DNA of 64,000 nucleotides from Paludifilum halophilum (GCF_002245355.1 NZ_NOWF01000001.1:186001-250000); one strand, 5' to 3'; positions 1-9,296 are shown, numbered from the stretch's first letter. The notes: generated from the letters alone by a model not told the origin. Program-made: numbers and translations.

Positions 1-2
1 AA

Positions 3-335
3 CGAAATAATGTAGTGGCCATTGGCTATTCAAATGGGGCAAACATTGCTGGTAATCTGCTCTTTCAGGATCCGAAGGCCTTAAAAGGCGCTGCATTGTT
101 TCATCCCATGGTTCCACGCCGGGGCATCGACCTGCCTGACTTATCTGGCACACCGGTCTTTATAGGGGCAGGTATAAATGACCCGATCTGCAAACCAGGA
201 GAAACAAAAGAATTAGCTGGAATGTTAGAGAACGCCGGGGCAACCGTGGATATTTATTGGGATAACTACGGCCATCAATTGACGCGGCAAGAGATTGAAA
301 AGGCAAAGAACTGGTATGTTCAAACGTTTGAGTGA
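3..335 (+). CDS. alpha/beta hydrolase (carboxylesterase-like), 5' partial
   Basis: The reading frame is open to the left edge, so the N-terminus lies outside the window. The visible 110 residues contain the nucleophile elbow GYSNGAN (catalytic Ser in G-x-S-x-G), then FIGAGINDPIC carrying the likely catalytic Asp, and YWDNYGHQL carrying the likely His. This layout is that of small serine hydrolases of the phospholipase/carboxylesterase family, like MhqD of Bacillus, which belongs to the quinone/electrophile stress response. Its stop at 333-335 lies just before the flavin reductase gene, and a WrbA-type quinone reductase follows. The three-gene neighbourhood therefore supports a detoxification role, which is inference. 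Confidence 0.85.
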   Translation, partial: RNNVVAIGYSNGANIAGNLLFQDPKALKGAALFHPMVPRRGIDLPDLSGTPVFIGAGINDPICKPGETKELAGMLENAGATVDIYWDNYGHQLTRQEIEKAKNWYVQTFE

Positions 336-346
336 AGGATGGTTTC

Positions 347-952
347 ATGAAATCCGTCAATCCGGGAACATTAAGCGAAAGAGAGAATTACAAATTTTTG
401 ATTGGGAGCATTATCCCAAGGCCGATTGCTTTTGTAACTACTCTATCTGAAAAGGGGGTGTTAAATGGCGCGCCGTTCAGTTTTTTTAACGTGGTCACTT
501 CACAGCCACCGATGATTTCTGTGTCGATTCAACGTAAAAACGGACAACAGAAAGATACGGTTCGAAATGCTTACTTTCAAAAGGCATTCGTGGTGCACAT
601 TACCGATGAATCATACATTGAAGCCGTAAATCAGACAGCGGCCAATCTAAAGCCTGATGAAAGTGAAATTAAAGCGGCAGGCCTGACTCCTGTCAAAAGC
701 GAAATCATTGATGTCCCGGGTATTCACGAGGCGAAAATTCGATTGGAATGCCGGTTGGAAAAAGTGATTTCGCTTGGCGAAGAGGAGACCAGCTGTGATC
801 TCTTAATCGGCAGGGTTGTCTGTTATCATATTGACGACAATTTATATGACAATGGACGGATCGACGCTGCCCTTTTCAAGCCGGTCAGCCGTCTTGCAGG
901 AAGCAATTATGCAAAATTAGGGGAAGTCTTTTCCCTGGTGAGACCACAGTAG
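347..952 (+). CDS. flavin reductase family protein (FMN-binding split barrel)
   Basis: The product is about 201 aa. The N-terminal part (SIIPRPIAFVTTLS, then GAPFSFFNVVTSQPPMIS) is the hallmark of the flavin reductase-like, FMN-binding split-barrel family (DIM6/NTAB type). Members bind FMN and reduce flavins or act as small oxidoreductases. The start at 347 is preferred over GTG 332 because AAGGATGG sits seven bases upstream of the ATG. The gene follows the hydrolase by only 11 bases and precedes wrbA, so the three are probably one transcript. The substrate cannot be told from the sequence. Confidence 0.88.
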   Translation: MKSVNPGTLSERENYKFLIGSIIPRPIAFVTTLSEKGVLNGAPFSFFNVVTSQPPMISVSIQRKNGQQKDTVRNAYFQKAFVVHITDESYIEAVNQTAANLKPDESEIKAAGLTPVKSEIIDVPGIHEAKIRLECRLEKVISLGEEETSCDLLIGRVVCYHIDDNLYDNGRIDAALFKPVSRLAGSNYAKLGEVFSLVRPQ

Positions 953-1039
953 TATTTAGAGTGAATTACGTTTATGGCGGTGTAACACATGGGCATATTA
1001 GATTTATTTAGAAAAGATAATAAAAGGAGCGACTCAACA

Positions 1040-1651
1040 ATGGGAAATGTAAAATTAGCAGTGATTTACTACAGCTCAACGGGTACGAACTATCAAATGG
1101 CCAAGTGGGCTGAAGAAGGCGCCAAGCTAGCAGGTGCCGAAGTGAAATTGGTTAAGGTCCCTGAACTTGCACCGGAAGCCGCGATTGAGTCTAATCCGGC
1201 ATGGAAAGCCCACATGGATGCAACGAAAGATGTACCGGAAGTAACGTTAGATGACCTTGAATGGGCTGATGCTTATATCTTCAGCATGCCGACGCGTTTC
1301 GGAAATCTTCCGGGACAGATGAAACAATTTCTGGATACCACTGGAGGACTTTGGTTCAAGGGAAAACTCATCAATAAGGTTGTCAGCGGTATGTCCTCCG
1401 CTAATAATCCGCATGGAGGCCAGGAAGCTACGGTTAAGAACCTTTATACAACCATGATGCACTGGGGTGCCATTATTGCAGCTCCTGGATATACAGATCC
1501 AGTAACTTTCGCCTCAGGTGGAAACCCTTATGGCACAAGTGTGACGGTTGATCAGGACGGAAACATGCAAGAAGATGTACAGGATGCCGTCAAACATCAA
1601 GCCAAACGGACGGTTACTATCGCTTCCTGGGTGAAACAGGGGCAACAATAA
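1040..1651 (+). CDS. wrbA: NAD(P)H:quinone oxidoreductase, WrbA type
   Basis: A flavodoxin-fold protein of about 203 aa. It opens with the FMN phosphate loop (YYSSTGTNYQMA) and carries the WrbA/type IV motifs SMPTRFGNLPGQMKQFLD, VSGMSSANNPHGGQE and the C-terminal PYGTS segment. WrbA performs two-electron reduction of quinones using NAD(P)H and FMN. AAAGGAG at about 1024 lies a standard distance before ATG 1040, while ATG 989 has no comparable site, so the longer reading is rejected. A hairpin terminator follows. With the flanking flavin reductase and hydrolase this looks like a quinone-stress operon. Confidence 0.93.
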   Translation: MGNVKLAVIYYSSTGTNYQMAKWAEEGAKLAGAEVKLVKVPELAPEAAIESNPAWKAHMDATKDVPEVTLDDLEWADAYIFSMPTRFGNLPGQMKQFLDTTGGLWFKGKLINKVVSGMSSANNPHGGQEATVKNLYTTMMHWGAIIAAPGYTDPVTFASGGNPYGTSVTVDQDGNMQEDVQDAVKHQAKRTVTIASWVKQGQQ

Positions 1652-1665
1652 TTCATCTCTGCATT

Positions 1666-1720
1666 CCTTGAAATGTGGAGAAATAGGATTCTCCACATTT
1701 CAAGGCAATAAATTTTTTTA
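1666..1720 (+). terminator. intrinsic terminator after wrbA
   Basis: A perfect 15-bp inverted repeat (arms 1666-1680 and 1691-1705) is followed by a T-run at 1713-1719. A second, AT-rich inverted repeat (1721-1732 with 1739-1750) lies immediately after. Confidence 0.85.
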
Positions 1721-1923
1721 TTCATTTATCTTGAATTAAAGATAAATGAAATGATGATAATTTCATTAGTACACCTAAAGGTTATTGATAGTGTGCTACA
1801 AGGACTCATGATCTACTAAAAAATCGCGACTCTGTACTAAAGAGGGTGATACATGGATTGGGAGATTGAGTTACCATGTTACCCAAACTACTACAAAAAT
1901 ATTTTAAAGGGAGAGGTAAATAG

Positions 1924-2148
1924 ATGAATAAGAGGGTTAAAAAATTAATGGTATTAGGTGCTGTCTCAGCGATGGTGCTAGGTACAGTAGGAAATGGAGC
2001 ATTACCGATTAATTCTACACAAGCAGCAACAAGTGAAGTGAAGAAGGTGGACAATAAATCTACAAATAATATATTAACTCCTTCAAATCACACGTTATTA
2101 ATGATTGACCATCAGCCGCAAATAGCTTTTGCGACTAAGTGGGGATAG
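1924..2148 (+). pseudogene. secreted isochorismatase-family hydrolase, truncated remnant
   Basis: A well-formed start (GGGAGAGG before ATG 1924) leads into a signal peptide (KRVKK, hydrophobic stretch, cleavage near TQAA). The mature part then opens with TPSNHTLLMIDHQPQIAFAT, the typical N-terminus of exported isochorismatase/cysteine-hydrolase family proteins with the catalytic Asp in the MIDHQ region. The frame ends after 74 residues, whereas family members have about 200-250. The break coincides with a GGGG-starting sequence at 2141 next to a Tn3-type transposase tail, so insertion of a transposon is the likely cause. The peptide has no complete active site. Confidence 0.75.
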
Positions 2149-2178
2149 TCCGAGATACGTGTAATATATACAGTTTGG
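2141..2178. repeat. candidate terminal inverted repeat of a Tn3-family element
   Basis: The sequence starts with GGGGATAGTCCGAG, the GGGG beginning and 38-bp scale typical of Tn3-family ends. It lies about 60-95 bases beyond the transposase stop, where such an end is expected. The homology of the interrupted isochorismatase frame stops here. No matching opposite end was found, so this rests on position and the first bases only. Confidence 0.4.
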
Positions 2179-2237
2179 ATTGAGTATTTGTTCTAATTCA
2201 TATCCGAACCCCGTCATGATCGACGAGGGTTCGGATT

Positions 2238-2672
2238 TTATACCAGCATTTCGGCAGGGGTTTCTGGTAGGATTAATTCCGGTTCCGGCGGTTCCGGTGC
2301 ATTGTCCATATCGATGATGTAGTCCCCGAAGCGCTTGATGTGACTGGTCATATAGGGGCTAAGGGCGGCAACGGCTTCACTATCGAACCCGTAACCCTCT
2401 TTGGTCAGCTCTCGCAAAACCGTGGTTAGGTCTGCGACGTTCTGAAAAATGACGGCGTTGGCCACCAGGTCATTGTATTTTATCGCCTTTTCCTGCTCCT
2501 CTGGATCGTTGTCGGCGATCACGCTCTCACCGCCGAAAAAGAGCCATTTGGAAAAGCCGTTGTAGGCTTCCGCCTTGTTTGTGGTAGCTGTGATTTGTTG
2601 ACGCAGTTCCAGATCGGAAATGTACTCCAAGAGGAACACCGTCCGTACCACCCGGCTCAAATCAACTACGAT
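2238..2672 (-). pseudogene. tnpA: Tn3-family transposase, C-terminal remnant
   Basis: About 140 residues match the conserved C-terminus of Tn3-type DDE transposases: RTVFLLEYISD, ATTNKAEAYNGFSKWLFFGG, then VIADNDPEEQEKAIKYNDLV, NAVIFQN and YMTSHIKRFGDY. A full TnpA has close to 1000 residues, so more than 80 percent of the gene is missing and no intact catalytic triad remains. The fragment ends abruptly near 2672, where unrelated sequence begins. A hairpin at 2203-2237 (arms ATCCGAACCC and GGGTTCGGAT) lies just past its stop. Confidence 0.85.
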
Positions 2673-2729
2673 TCCGATGGCTATAGCCTGACGTGGAGCT
2701 ATAAATACACTGCGGTGAGCAATCTGTAA
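2673..2729 (+). pseudogene. C-terminal scrap of an unidentified gene
   Basis: On the plus strand a frame reads YDSDGYSLTWSYKYTAVSNL and stops at 2729, immediately before a good terminator. This is the arrangement of a genuine gene end whose 5' part was removed when the Tn3 remnant arrived. The family is not recognised. Confidence 0.3.
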
Positions 2730-2767
2730 ATTAACAAAGGGCCCGCTTTGGCGGGTCCTTTGTTAAT
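2730..2767 (+). terminator. hairpin terminator
   Basis: A 17-bp stem (2730-2746 with 2751-2767, one G-T pair) around a TTTG loop has a GC-rich core flanked by AAC/GTT arms. It follows the unidentified gene scrap. Confidence 0.6.
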
Positions 2768-2955
2768 GATCGTTTTTATCCTCGATCAACAGTCCATACA
2801 GACCGATATTCAACCCAGACCAAACTCCTGCATCTAATCCATATTCGGTAAAATAAATGAACATAGAAAAACGACTTTCTTCCAGAGTGGCCCCTAATTT
2901 TGCTTTTGGTTGCTGTACCCGTAATCCGGTCAAATCAGAAGGCGGACATCCTCAA
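2763..2955 (-). pseudogene. unidentified C-terminal coding remnant
   Basis: A minus-strand frame free of stops reads a plausible protein tail (RVQQPKAKLGATLEESRF, then FIYFTEYGLDAGVWSG) ending at 2763. Upstream it is cut off by a stop near 2955 and the neighbouring frames look decayed. No start codon with a ribosome site is present. The family is not recognised. The span 2960-3270 holds only a weak 69-codon frame and nothing else that I can identify. Confidence 0.3.
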
Positions 2956-3271
2956 CCTTCCGTGCAATTTTCCCACCAGATATGCCACTGTTCCACCACA
3001 CAACCACAGGTCATCACATTAGATGCTTAACAAACACGCAGGAGGCTAAAAACACAGGAACCCTCTCCGCACCATTGTTATTTCTTGATGCAACCGGTGA
3101 TCGTCCAGGTCAAACAGGTAGCCCAGAAGCATGGCCCGAAAAGCTACCTCAGGATCGATCGAATTGTGAATGTTTGTTATATATTTTTTAATTTAGAAGG
3201 AATATAATCAACATTGCCAAGTTAGAAGATTGGAAAGGTCGCAAAATTAAAGCCGCTAAGGAGGTCGCAAC

Positions 3272-4066
3272 TTGAAGAAATCCGTTGCATTACTTTTTGA
3301 CCTTGGTGTTGAGTGTTTTTATGATATCTGTGCCGTCTCATGCTCAAACGGGTGAACAAGCAGATCGGTATCAGAAACACATCATCGTAAAGTTTAAGGA
3401 AGGAACTCCAAACTCGGAAAAAGCGAAAGCCCATCGTCAGAATCATGCGACGTTAAAAGACCGGAATAATCATCCGGCGATAAATTTTGATCTGGTTGAG
3501 GTCAAAGGAAGTAAGGAGTCCGCAATCAAGCGATATAAAGAAGACTATTAAAGGCTACGACTTCGTTCAAAACGACTGGGATCCCTCCGACCAAAACGGG
3601 CACGGGACGCATGTCGCCGGAATCGCCGCTGCAGAAACCAACAACTCGATTGGAATCGCCGGGATGGCTCCTGAATCCAACATCCTCGCTGTTCGGGTTC
3701 TAGATGCCCAGGGTTCCGGATATCTCAACAATGTCGTAAAAGGGATCATTTACGTCGCTGACCAAGGTGCTGAAGTTATTAACCTTTCTCTCGGTTGTAA
3801 TTGTGATACTCAGACACTGGAGGATGCCGTGGATTACGCCGGGAGTCGACATCGTTTCCTCCACTCCTCATAACCAGTATCAGTATATGAGCGGAACTTC
3901 GATGGCTTCTCCGCACGTCGTGGGCCTTACGGGACTATTGGCTGGTCAAGGGCGTACCAATAGCGAAATTCGTACAGCTATCGAGAACGGTTCCGACAAC
4001 ATTTCAGGGACGGGTACTTATTTACAACACGGACGGATTAACTCATATAATTCCGTCAACTATTAA
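3272..4066 (+). pseudogene. S8 subtilisin-like serine protease, multiply broken
   Basis: AAGGAGG precedes a TTG at 3272 that opens a signal peptide. Loss of one T in the T5 tract near 3295 shifts the frame, and the signal continues in another frame (LTLVLSVFMISVPSHAQ). The propeptide (HIIVKFKEGT) is followed directly by GYDFVQNDWDP and GHGTHVAGIAAA, so the catalytic Asp segment is deleted. A further deletion joins DAVDYA to GVDIVSS in a new frame, losing the oxyanion-Asn region. The SGTSMASPHVVGL serine motif remains. At least three lesions make it non-functional. It resembles the intact protease at 37447-38694. Confidence 0.9.
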
Positions 4067-4186
4067 TCCGGAAGTAACAGCGACAGCTCCTGATCGGTCC
4101 AGTGACCCCTAATCTTCTGGGGCTTTCTGCACTCTCCCCCCATGAAGGTACAAACCGACATAGCTGCAAAAATGCTGGCCTAATCA

Positions 4187-4222
4187 AAAAGCCCTCCGGG
4201 GAACATTCCCCGGAGGGCTTTT
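4187..4222 (-). terminator. strong hairpin terminator (minus strand)
   Basis: A perfect 16-bp stem (4187-4202 with 4207-4222) around ACAT, flanked by A and T runs, can work in either direction. It lies just downstream of the PhoD-like remnant on the minus strand. Confidence 0.8.
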
Positions 4223-4262
4223 CGTTACGAGGGGTTTATCCCATTCCATAATAAGTGCGGTT

Positions 4263-4445
4263 CTACGATGACGCTTGAAGGCTTTCCGACACGGGTGCTC
4301 CATCAACCCTTTGCAGCCCCGGCTTTCCGTTTTCCACCACAAAAGTGGCCCATGTGGCGATTGGGGCATCGGGTTTTGTCACGTATGGAAGAACACGATA
4401 ATCGGTCTGCCAAGTGTCACGGGTCACCGTACAACGCACGCACAT
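4263..4445 (-). pseudogene. PhoD-type alkaline phosphatase/phosphodiesterase, C-terminal remnant
   Basis: The minus-strand frame reads [19 protein letters not shown], then [15 protein letters not shown], and stops. This resembles the closing residues of secreted PhoD family enzymes (TDFR-x-VPYV, RATFVVEDGRPG). PhoD proteins are about 550-600 residues, so nearly everything including the metal site is missing. It is followed by its own terminator. Recognition is from memory of the family and the match is short. Confidence 0.5.
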
Positions 4446-4535
4446 AGAGCACTTTCGCTAAGGTGTTTGCCCAGTTATTCCCACACTAACTGTATATATT
4501 GTACGTACCTCGGAGTGCCCCCTTCATAGACCCAT

Positions 4536-4964
4536 TTATAAGGAGTTGGACCAGGTCTGTTGATTGGGCTTCTCCATCCGTTGATCGTCGACATATCCAC
4601 GATCATAGACAGAAGTTCCCTCATCGGTTCGGTTCGCACGGCTTCCGCTTGATATAAAGTCTGGTTAGCCACGTTCAAACAAACATGAAGCTTGATTCCA
4701 GCGGGTACGGGATTTCCTTGCTTTTTTAGACAACGTCGTGTGATCGACGGAAACGATATACGCGTTGATTGCAAAGATGTTCTTCACATTCACGGTAATT
4801 GTTCCAATCTCCCGACCGTGGCTAAAGTGATGAATTTTCAACCACTCGAAAACCGTAAACTTTCTGGCAGGGTCCCGATATCCATGTTTCTATTGAATCT
4901 GATCCAGATCTTCGGGTTGAATGAACGATTGCAAAGCACGGATCCATGTGGTACTTTTACTCAT
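4536..4964 (-). pseudogene. IS4-type transposase, decayed
   Basis: From ATG 4964 the minus strand reads MSKSTTWIRALQSF, an N-terminus typical of IS4-group transposases. It then has an in-frame stop, the catalytic-domain fragment NAYIVSVDHTTLSKK, a frameshift into KKQGNPVPAGIKLHVCLNVA, and finally SVYDRGYVDDQRMEK, equivalent to the Y-(2)-R-(3)-E-type motif. Several stops, frameshifts and internal losses are needed to join these pieces. No terminal repeats could be defined. Confidence 0.7.
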
Positions 4965-5102
4965 AAGAGCACCTCTCTTGTGGGTAGACTTGGTCGTTGA
5001 TCCCATTATACAAGAGCGGGCTCTTCTTTTTTATCCTAAACTTTGGTTAATCGACAGACCTGTTATTGGAAAATTGTTTTATCGATGGGTTGTAATTAGT
5101 GT

Positions 5103-7724
5103 TTATGACCAGCTTTCCCAGTATCCTTCTGGATCGATGTTCGCCAGCCGAATCCATCCGTTTTGAACTTTTTGGCGGAACGCGGGATCATGATCTACTA
5201 ATCGTTCCACATACTCTCGTGGTGCTTCGATCACCACCAGCAAACGCAGAGGAGCATGATAGACCTCCTGATCCGATTGCATCACGGATTGCCAAGGAAG
5301 TCCGGCTAACAAGTCACTGGCGTTCCCCTGCATAACACCGAGACCTGCTGTAACTGTTTGGGTAGCTTTATTCCCGCTGCCATAATAATGAGGTGCAACG
5401 GTAGACGCGTAATACTGTAGGTTAATCCATTGGGCAACCGTCGCTGGCCCAGCGATAATGTTAGCAAGCAGGGTACCGTCTTGATCCTCTTGCCAGTCGT
5501 AGTTGTGCAGAAAGGCCCTCCCCCCCAGATTACACTCCTTGGTTAGCTCACGGCGACCGATGATAAACTCGGCGTTATTTGCCAACCCCCATTCCGGACG
5601 TACCTCACTCCAATCTTCCGCAAAGCGGTGTGCCTCAGCCTTCGGATTTTTGGGACAAGATTCGAAGTTAGGTAATTGTGATAAACGCTCTTCATTTGCA
5701 TCGTGACTAACTTTCGGTAACGCAGCCTGGATACGATCAAATACTTCTTGAGCTGGTTCTGAAAGCCTAGGAACATACAGCCAATGTAATTCATCAAGCG
5801 TCGTTACATGTTCGGCGGCAACGAAAACCGTGTCTTCGGGAATCGAAATTCCCTCAGTTGCAAGGGCCTCCCTTACCTTTGGAAGATTAGCCAAAGCTGC
5901 TAGAACCCGCGCATTGAATCCGCCCGATGCCCCTCCGCAAGCACCGCAATCCAGCGCAGAGGCATAGGGATTGTTAGTGCTGTAGCTTCCATGCCCGCAA
6001 ATAACCACTAATGGAGCGAAATGATTGGTGAGCCCCATCATTCTGAGAGCTTGTCGTACATAGTGCACTTTCTCTTCTTCCGAAAAACCAACCGGTAACT
6101 CCGTTTCCGAGGTGTGCATGTGGTCGAGTGAGAGTTCCGTCGAAGGTTTGCGCAACCATGCTTCTCGGAGTTGACGGAAGGCACGACCTGCACTGCGTGG
6201 AACAAAGCTCCTCGCCAACATTTGCAGACTTTGCCAAGGACCACTTACCTCTGGCAACAATAAGCTGGTAAGCAGGTTTTGTTTCATCGTTTTAAACGTG
6301 TAGTTAAGTGAATGAGCAGCCTGTCGACGTTGTTCGTATTGTTTCAGTTCAAACGCAGACGAAGACTCCTTTACTCTATGTTGCGGTTTGAGTATGACCG
6401 GCAAGGAGGAATGGGTATGTTCACTGCCAAGTTCGCTTGTCTCAATAGGCAGTCCGAAAAAACCAGCCATTCCATACGTTTCAAAAGGACCTGCTTTTTC
6501 TAGTTGGCGACGAAAAGGCTCTGAACGTACATCAATACAGAATACAAATTGTGCTAACGCCGGCTTTACCTCGCCTGATACAGGAGGTTTCGATCTAATC
6601 ATCTCGCTTAATTGATCTGCGTGTGTTTGTTCCCAGGCTTCCAGCCAGAGCCGCCTGGTAGTCATCTCATCAAAACGATAAGCGAGTATCAATCGTGCTT
6701 TTTGTTCCGTAGAAGACAACTGCGACCAAGCTTGGATTGGCAGGTCACCCCAATGGGCCCAAGCCGCAATCAGCGGAACTAGAGGCACTTTATCCTCGTT
6801 TTTTTGCTTAGGCAAGGGCAGATAAGGTTTGAGTAAGGCCCACTCCAGTGAAATCCGAACAGCTAGATATTCTGTTAGAAGTGAATTTTCTTGAGTTGAT
6901 TGTTGCGAACGCCAGAGCATCATTCCTGCCCACCCTGGTAAGGAAATCAAATGCGCTTCAAGATAGTCCTGTATCTCTGAATGAGGAATTTCAAGTGCAA
7001 ACAATGCTTCTTTAAGAGCAGTATTCGCCTCTTGCGGCCAATCTTTTAGTCTCTGACGTTGCTCATGACTAAGTGCTGGATCGTACAGAACTAGTCGGTG
7101 CCACGCACGATAGAAACCCTCCTCGCGATTTGGCAAAGACCAGGCTGCCTGGGACTCATCCAAGAATAACTTACACCACTTAATTAAGTGATGATCCAGA
7201 GTATGAGCCACCCTCTCACCGCCCTGCTTTTCCAAACACAGGCTTAATGGTTTTAGTGAATGTTTCTCAGTATCCAGAGGCTCCAGATCACTTAGTTTCT
7301 CTACCAAGCACTTTAACCCTGGTGTTGCCAATAGGTTCGAAGGCAGATCATCTCGCTTAAGTGCAGCCCGACAGAATCGCTCTGCCACCTCGCGTGGCAA
7401 ATCAAGAGATTGTGAATCAAGCCAACGTTGAAGCGCCATTTTCAGGAAAGCCTCATCAATCTCACCTCGGTTCTGCGCAGCGTGTATCATAGAAAAACTA
7501 GGATATATTTCCACATCACGAGTATCTTTGAGCCAGCGTGCCACCTGTTCAAATGATTGTCGTTCAAGCCCCATCCAGGGATTACGTGCCGCAAACGTAG
7601 CAATGGGCCAAAGCGGTGCAATAGCTCGACTGGCTGACTTCACTAAATCGTTAATGTCGAGGTCGGGGGAATCAGGAGTCAAATTTTCCTTTGTTCTTTT
7701 GGGTAATGTTGATGTTACATTCAT
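5103..7724 (-). CDS. dabA: DabA, catalytic-like subunit of the DAB inorganic-carbon pump (UPF0753/DUF2309)
   Basis: An 873-aa cytoplasmic protein of the YbcC/DUF2309 family. DabA resembles a beta-carbonic anhydrase and is thought to hydrate CO2 vectorially when coupled to ion flow through DabB. The expected zinc ligands are visible: Cys and Asp in FCIDVRSEPFRR (about residues 396 and 398), His in CGHGSYSTNNPYAS (about 578) and Cys in LDCGACGG (about 593). The length agrees with the family. GGAGG precedes ATG 7724, and the gene begins two bases after the dabB stop, indicating tight translational coupling. All key residues are intact, so activity is expected. Confidence 0.95.
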   Translation of the reverse strand: MNVTSTLPKRTKENLTPDSPDLDINDLVKSASRAIAPLWPIATFAARNPWMGLERQSFEQVARWLKDTRDVEIYPSFSMIHAAQNRGEIDEAFLKMALQRWLDSQSLDLPREVAERFCRAALKRDDLPSNLLATPGLKCLVEKLSDLEPLDTEKHSLKPLSLCLEKQGGERVAHTLDHHLIKWCKLFLDESQAAWSLPNREEGFYRAWHRLVLYDPALSHEQRQRLKDWPQEANTALKEALFALEIPHSEIQDYLEAHLISLPGWAGMMLWRSQQSTQENSLLTEYLAVRISLEWALLKPYLPLPKQKNEDKVPLVPLIAAWAHWGDLPIQAWSQLSSTEQKARLILAYRFDEMTTRRLWLEAWEQTHADQLSEMIRSKPPVSGEVKPALAQFVFCIDVRSEPFRRQLEKAGPFETYGMAGFFGLPIETSELGSEHTHSSLPVILKPQHRVKESSSAFELKQYEQRRQAAHSLNYTFKTMKQNLLTSLLLPEVSGPWQSLQMLARSFVPRSAGRAFRQLREAWLRKPSTELSLDHMHTSETELPVGFSEEEKVHYVRQALRMMGLTNHFAPLVVICGHGSYSTNNPYASALDCGACGGASGGFNARVLAALANLPKVREALATEGISIPEDTVFVAAEHVTTLDELHWLYVPRLSEPAQEVFDRIQAALPKVSHDANEERLSQLPNFESCPKNPKAEAHRFAEDWSEVRPEWGLANNAEFIIGRRELTKECNLGGRAFLHNYDWQEDQDGTLLANIIAGPATVAQWINLQYYASTVAPHYYGSGNKATQTVTAGLGVMQGNASDLLAGLPWQSVMQSDQEVYHAPLRLLVVIEAPREYVERLVDHDPAFRQKVQNGWIRLANIDPEGYWESWS

Positions 7725-7726
7725 CG

Positions 7727-9259
7727 TTAATTACCTCCTCGTGCAAGGTATTGCGCAAGATAGTTTGGATGACTTTCGATCGAAACAGGATGAGGATCAC
7801 CCAGTCTCACGAGCCAAAGATAAATCACAGCGAAGGCAGCAGAAGAACGATTACGAGCTAACCACGCCCCTAAAGCACTACCGGACAACAAGATGAACAG
7901 AACCAAAATGGCCGCCGGCATAGGTGGTTGTCCACCTTGACGAACCGTTTCATACAACACTCCAGTTAAGGCGTCATAGATGATGCTGAACACTATTACC
8001 GCTCCCCCTAACAGGGAAAATCCCGCCATGCGCCCGATACGTCCATGACCAAAAGCGATGAGTTGTGTCCAAACAAACGACAGTGACCATCCCAAGATGA
8101 GGGAACTAATTAATTGATAACCATCTCCAGGAGCCGTTAGCCAAAAACCAATCCCCACTAAGAAACCTAAAGCAGTTCCTGCGATTTTCCATAAAAATGA
8201 CGATCGTTGAGACGTGCGAGACGTTGCCTCGTAGCGACGTACCGCGGAGCCGGCCTGTAAGAAAAGGGCGGCTTTGAATAGGCCATGTAACACGAGATGA
8301 ATAATGGCCGCTACATAAGCACCTAATGCACACTGAATGAGCATAAACCCCATCTGCGCAATTGTAGAGGCAACCAATTGGCGTTTATAATCAACTTGGA
8401 CCAAAATAATTCCAGTTCCTAGCAAGACTGAGATACTAGCCAGCATAAGCAAAAAGATCTGAGCTAAATCGCCATTAAAAAGAGGTGCGAATCGAGTCAG
8501 CATAATTCCGCCGGCATTCACTAAACCCGCATGCATAACCGCGGAAACAGGCGTCGGAGCAACCACCGACTCTAACAACCAGCGTTGGAAAGGCCATTGT
8601 GCGGCTGGAATCACCACTGCTAATACCAGCAGCAGGTTCACCCCGGTTCGCTCCCATGAGCCAAGTTGTGCCAGACCGTCTTTGGCCAGCACATGGGATA
8701 ACTGCCAGTGTCCCGTTACTTGCGTTAGCCAGACTATCCCTAACAACAAAATCAGCCAACTCAGTGCAAACAGACGACCGGAAAGTGCAGCAGCGGTTCT
8801 CGCCACTTGCCACTCTCTGTTTAACCCTATGAGCAATGTTAGTCCCAGGAGTGTAGCACCCCAGCAAACCAATAGCCAACGAAGATCATCACTTAGCCAA
8901 GCAACTGAAGCAACACCTGTAGTGAGTGTCAAGAGCGCAAAATATTTTCGATAAGAGCGATCACCGAGTAAGTAACGTACTGAGTAACGCTGTACGACTA
9001 AACCTATCGTAAGAACCAAAAAAGCCATCAACCAAGCTAGGGGATCAAGACACCAAGGACCAAAAATGATATTCGCATCGGTAGTGACAAGGGCCAACAA
9101 GGCGACCAATACGGGAAGTGCGATGATGCCCACGTGAATACGGACAAAACTTAACGGAACCCGTGGATGTAAGAGCAATAACGCGCTTAGTGCACAAACA
9201 GCAAGTGATATAAAAAAAGATGTCAACATTGACAAAGAATCCAACCCAACTTCCCCCAA
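7727..9259 (-). CDS. dabB: DabB, membrane ion-conducting subunit (NuoL/MrpA-like)
   Basis: About 510 aa, almost entirely hydrophobic with roughly a dozen membrane segments. It carries the proton-pumping antiporter-like core of complex I subunits (WPFQRWLLESVVAPTPVSAV, then MHAGLVNAGGIML). In the DAB system this subunit is thought to supply cation flow driving DabA. The TTG at 9259 gives a ten-residue lead, and an internal ATG at 9229 begins just before the first membrane segment. The true start is uncertain. The gene is separated from the DUF2294 gene by a hairpin terminator at 9297-9363, so dabBA may be expressed partly by readthrough or from its own promoter. Confidence 0.93.
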   Translation of the reverse strand: MGEVGLDSLSMLTSFFISLAVCALSALLLLHPRVPLSFVRIHVGIIALPVLVALLALVTTDANIIFGPWCLDPLAWLMAFLVLTIGLVVQRYSVRYLLGDRSYRKYFALLTLTTGVASVAWLSDDLRWLLVCWGATLLGLTLLIGLNREWQVARTAAALSGRLFALSWLILLLGIVWLTQVTGHWQLSHVLAKDGLAQLGSWERTGVNLLLVLAVVIPAAQWPFQRWLLESVVAPTPVSAVMHAGLVNAGGIMLTRFAPLFNGDLAQIFLLMLASISVLLGTGIILVQVDYKRQLVASTIAQMGFMLIQCALGAYVAAIIHLVLHGLFKAALFLQAGSAVRRYEATSRTSQRSSFLWKIAGTALGFLVGIGFWLTAPGDGYQLISSLILGWSLSFVWTQLIAFGHGRIGRMAGFSLLGGAVIVFSIIYDALTGVLYETVRQGGQPPMPAAILVLFILLSGSALGAWLARNRSSAAFAVIYLWLVRLGDPHPVSIESHPNYLAQYLARGGN

Positions 9260-9296
9260 GCAAAAATGATTTGACTATCCAAAGTGTGTATTCAAT

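Noticed and set aside
989-1040. Longer N-terminus for WrbA from ATG 989
   Set aside because: The conserved flavodoxin start begins right after ATG 1040, which has a proper AAAGGAG site.
2982-3191. A 69-codon plus-strand frame
   Set aside because: Low-complexity composition, no ribosome site, no recognisable motif, located in decayed DNA.
4692-5335. Several plus-strand frames of 78-102 codons over the IS4 remnant and the end of dabA
   Set aside because: They lie antisense to recognisable genes, lack ribosome sites and carry no protein motif.
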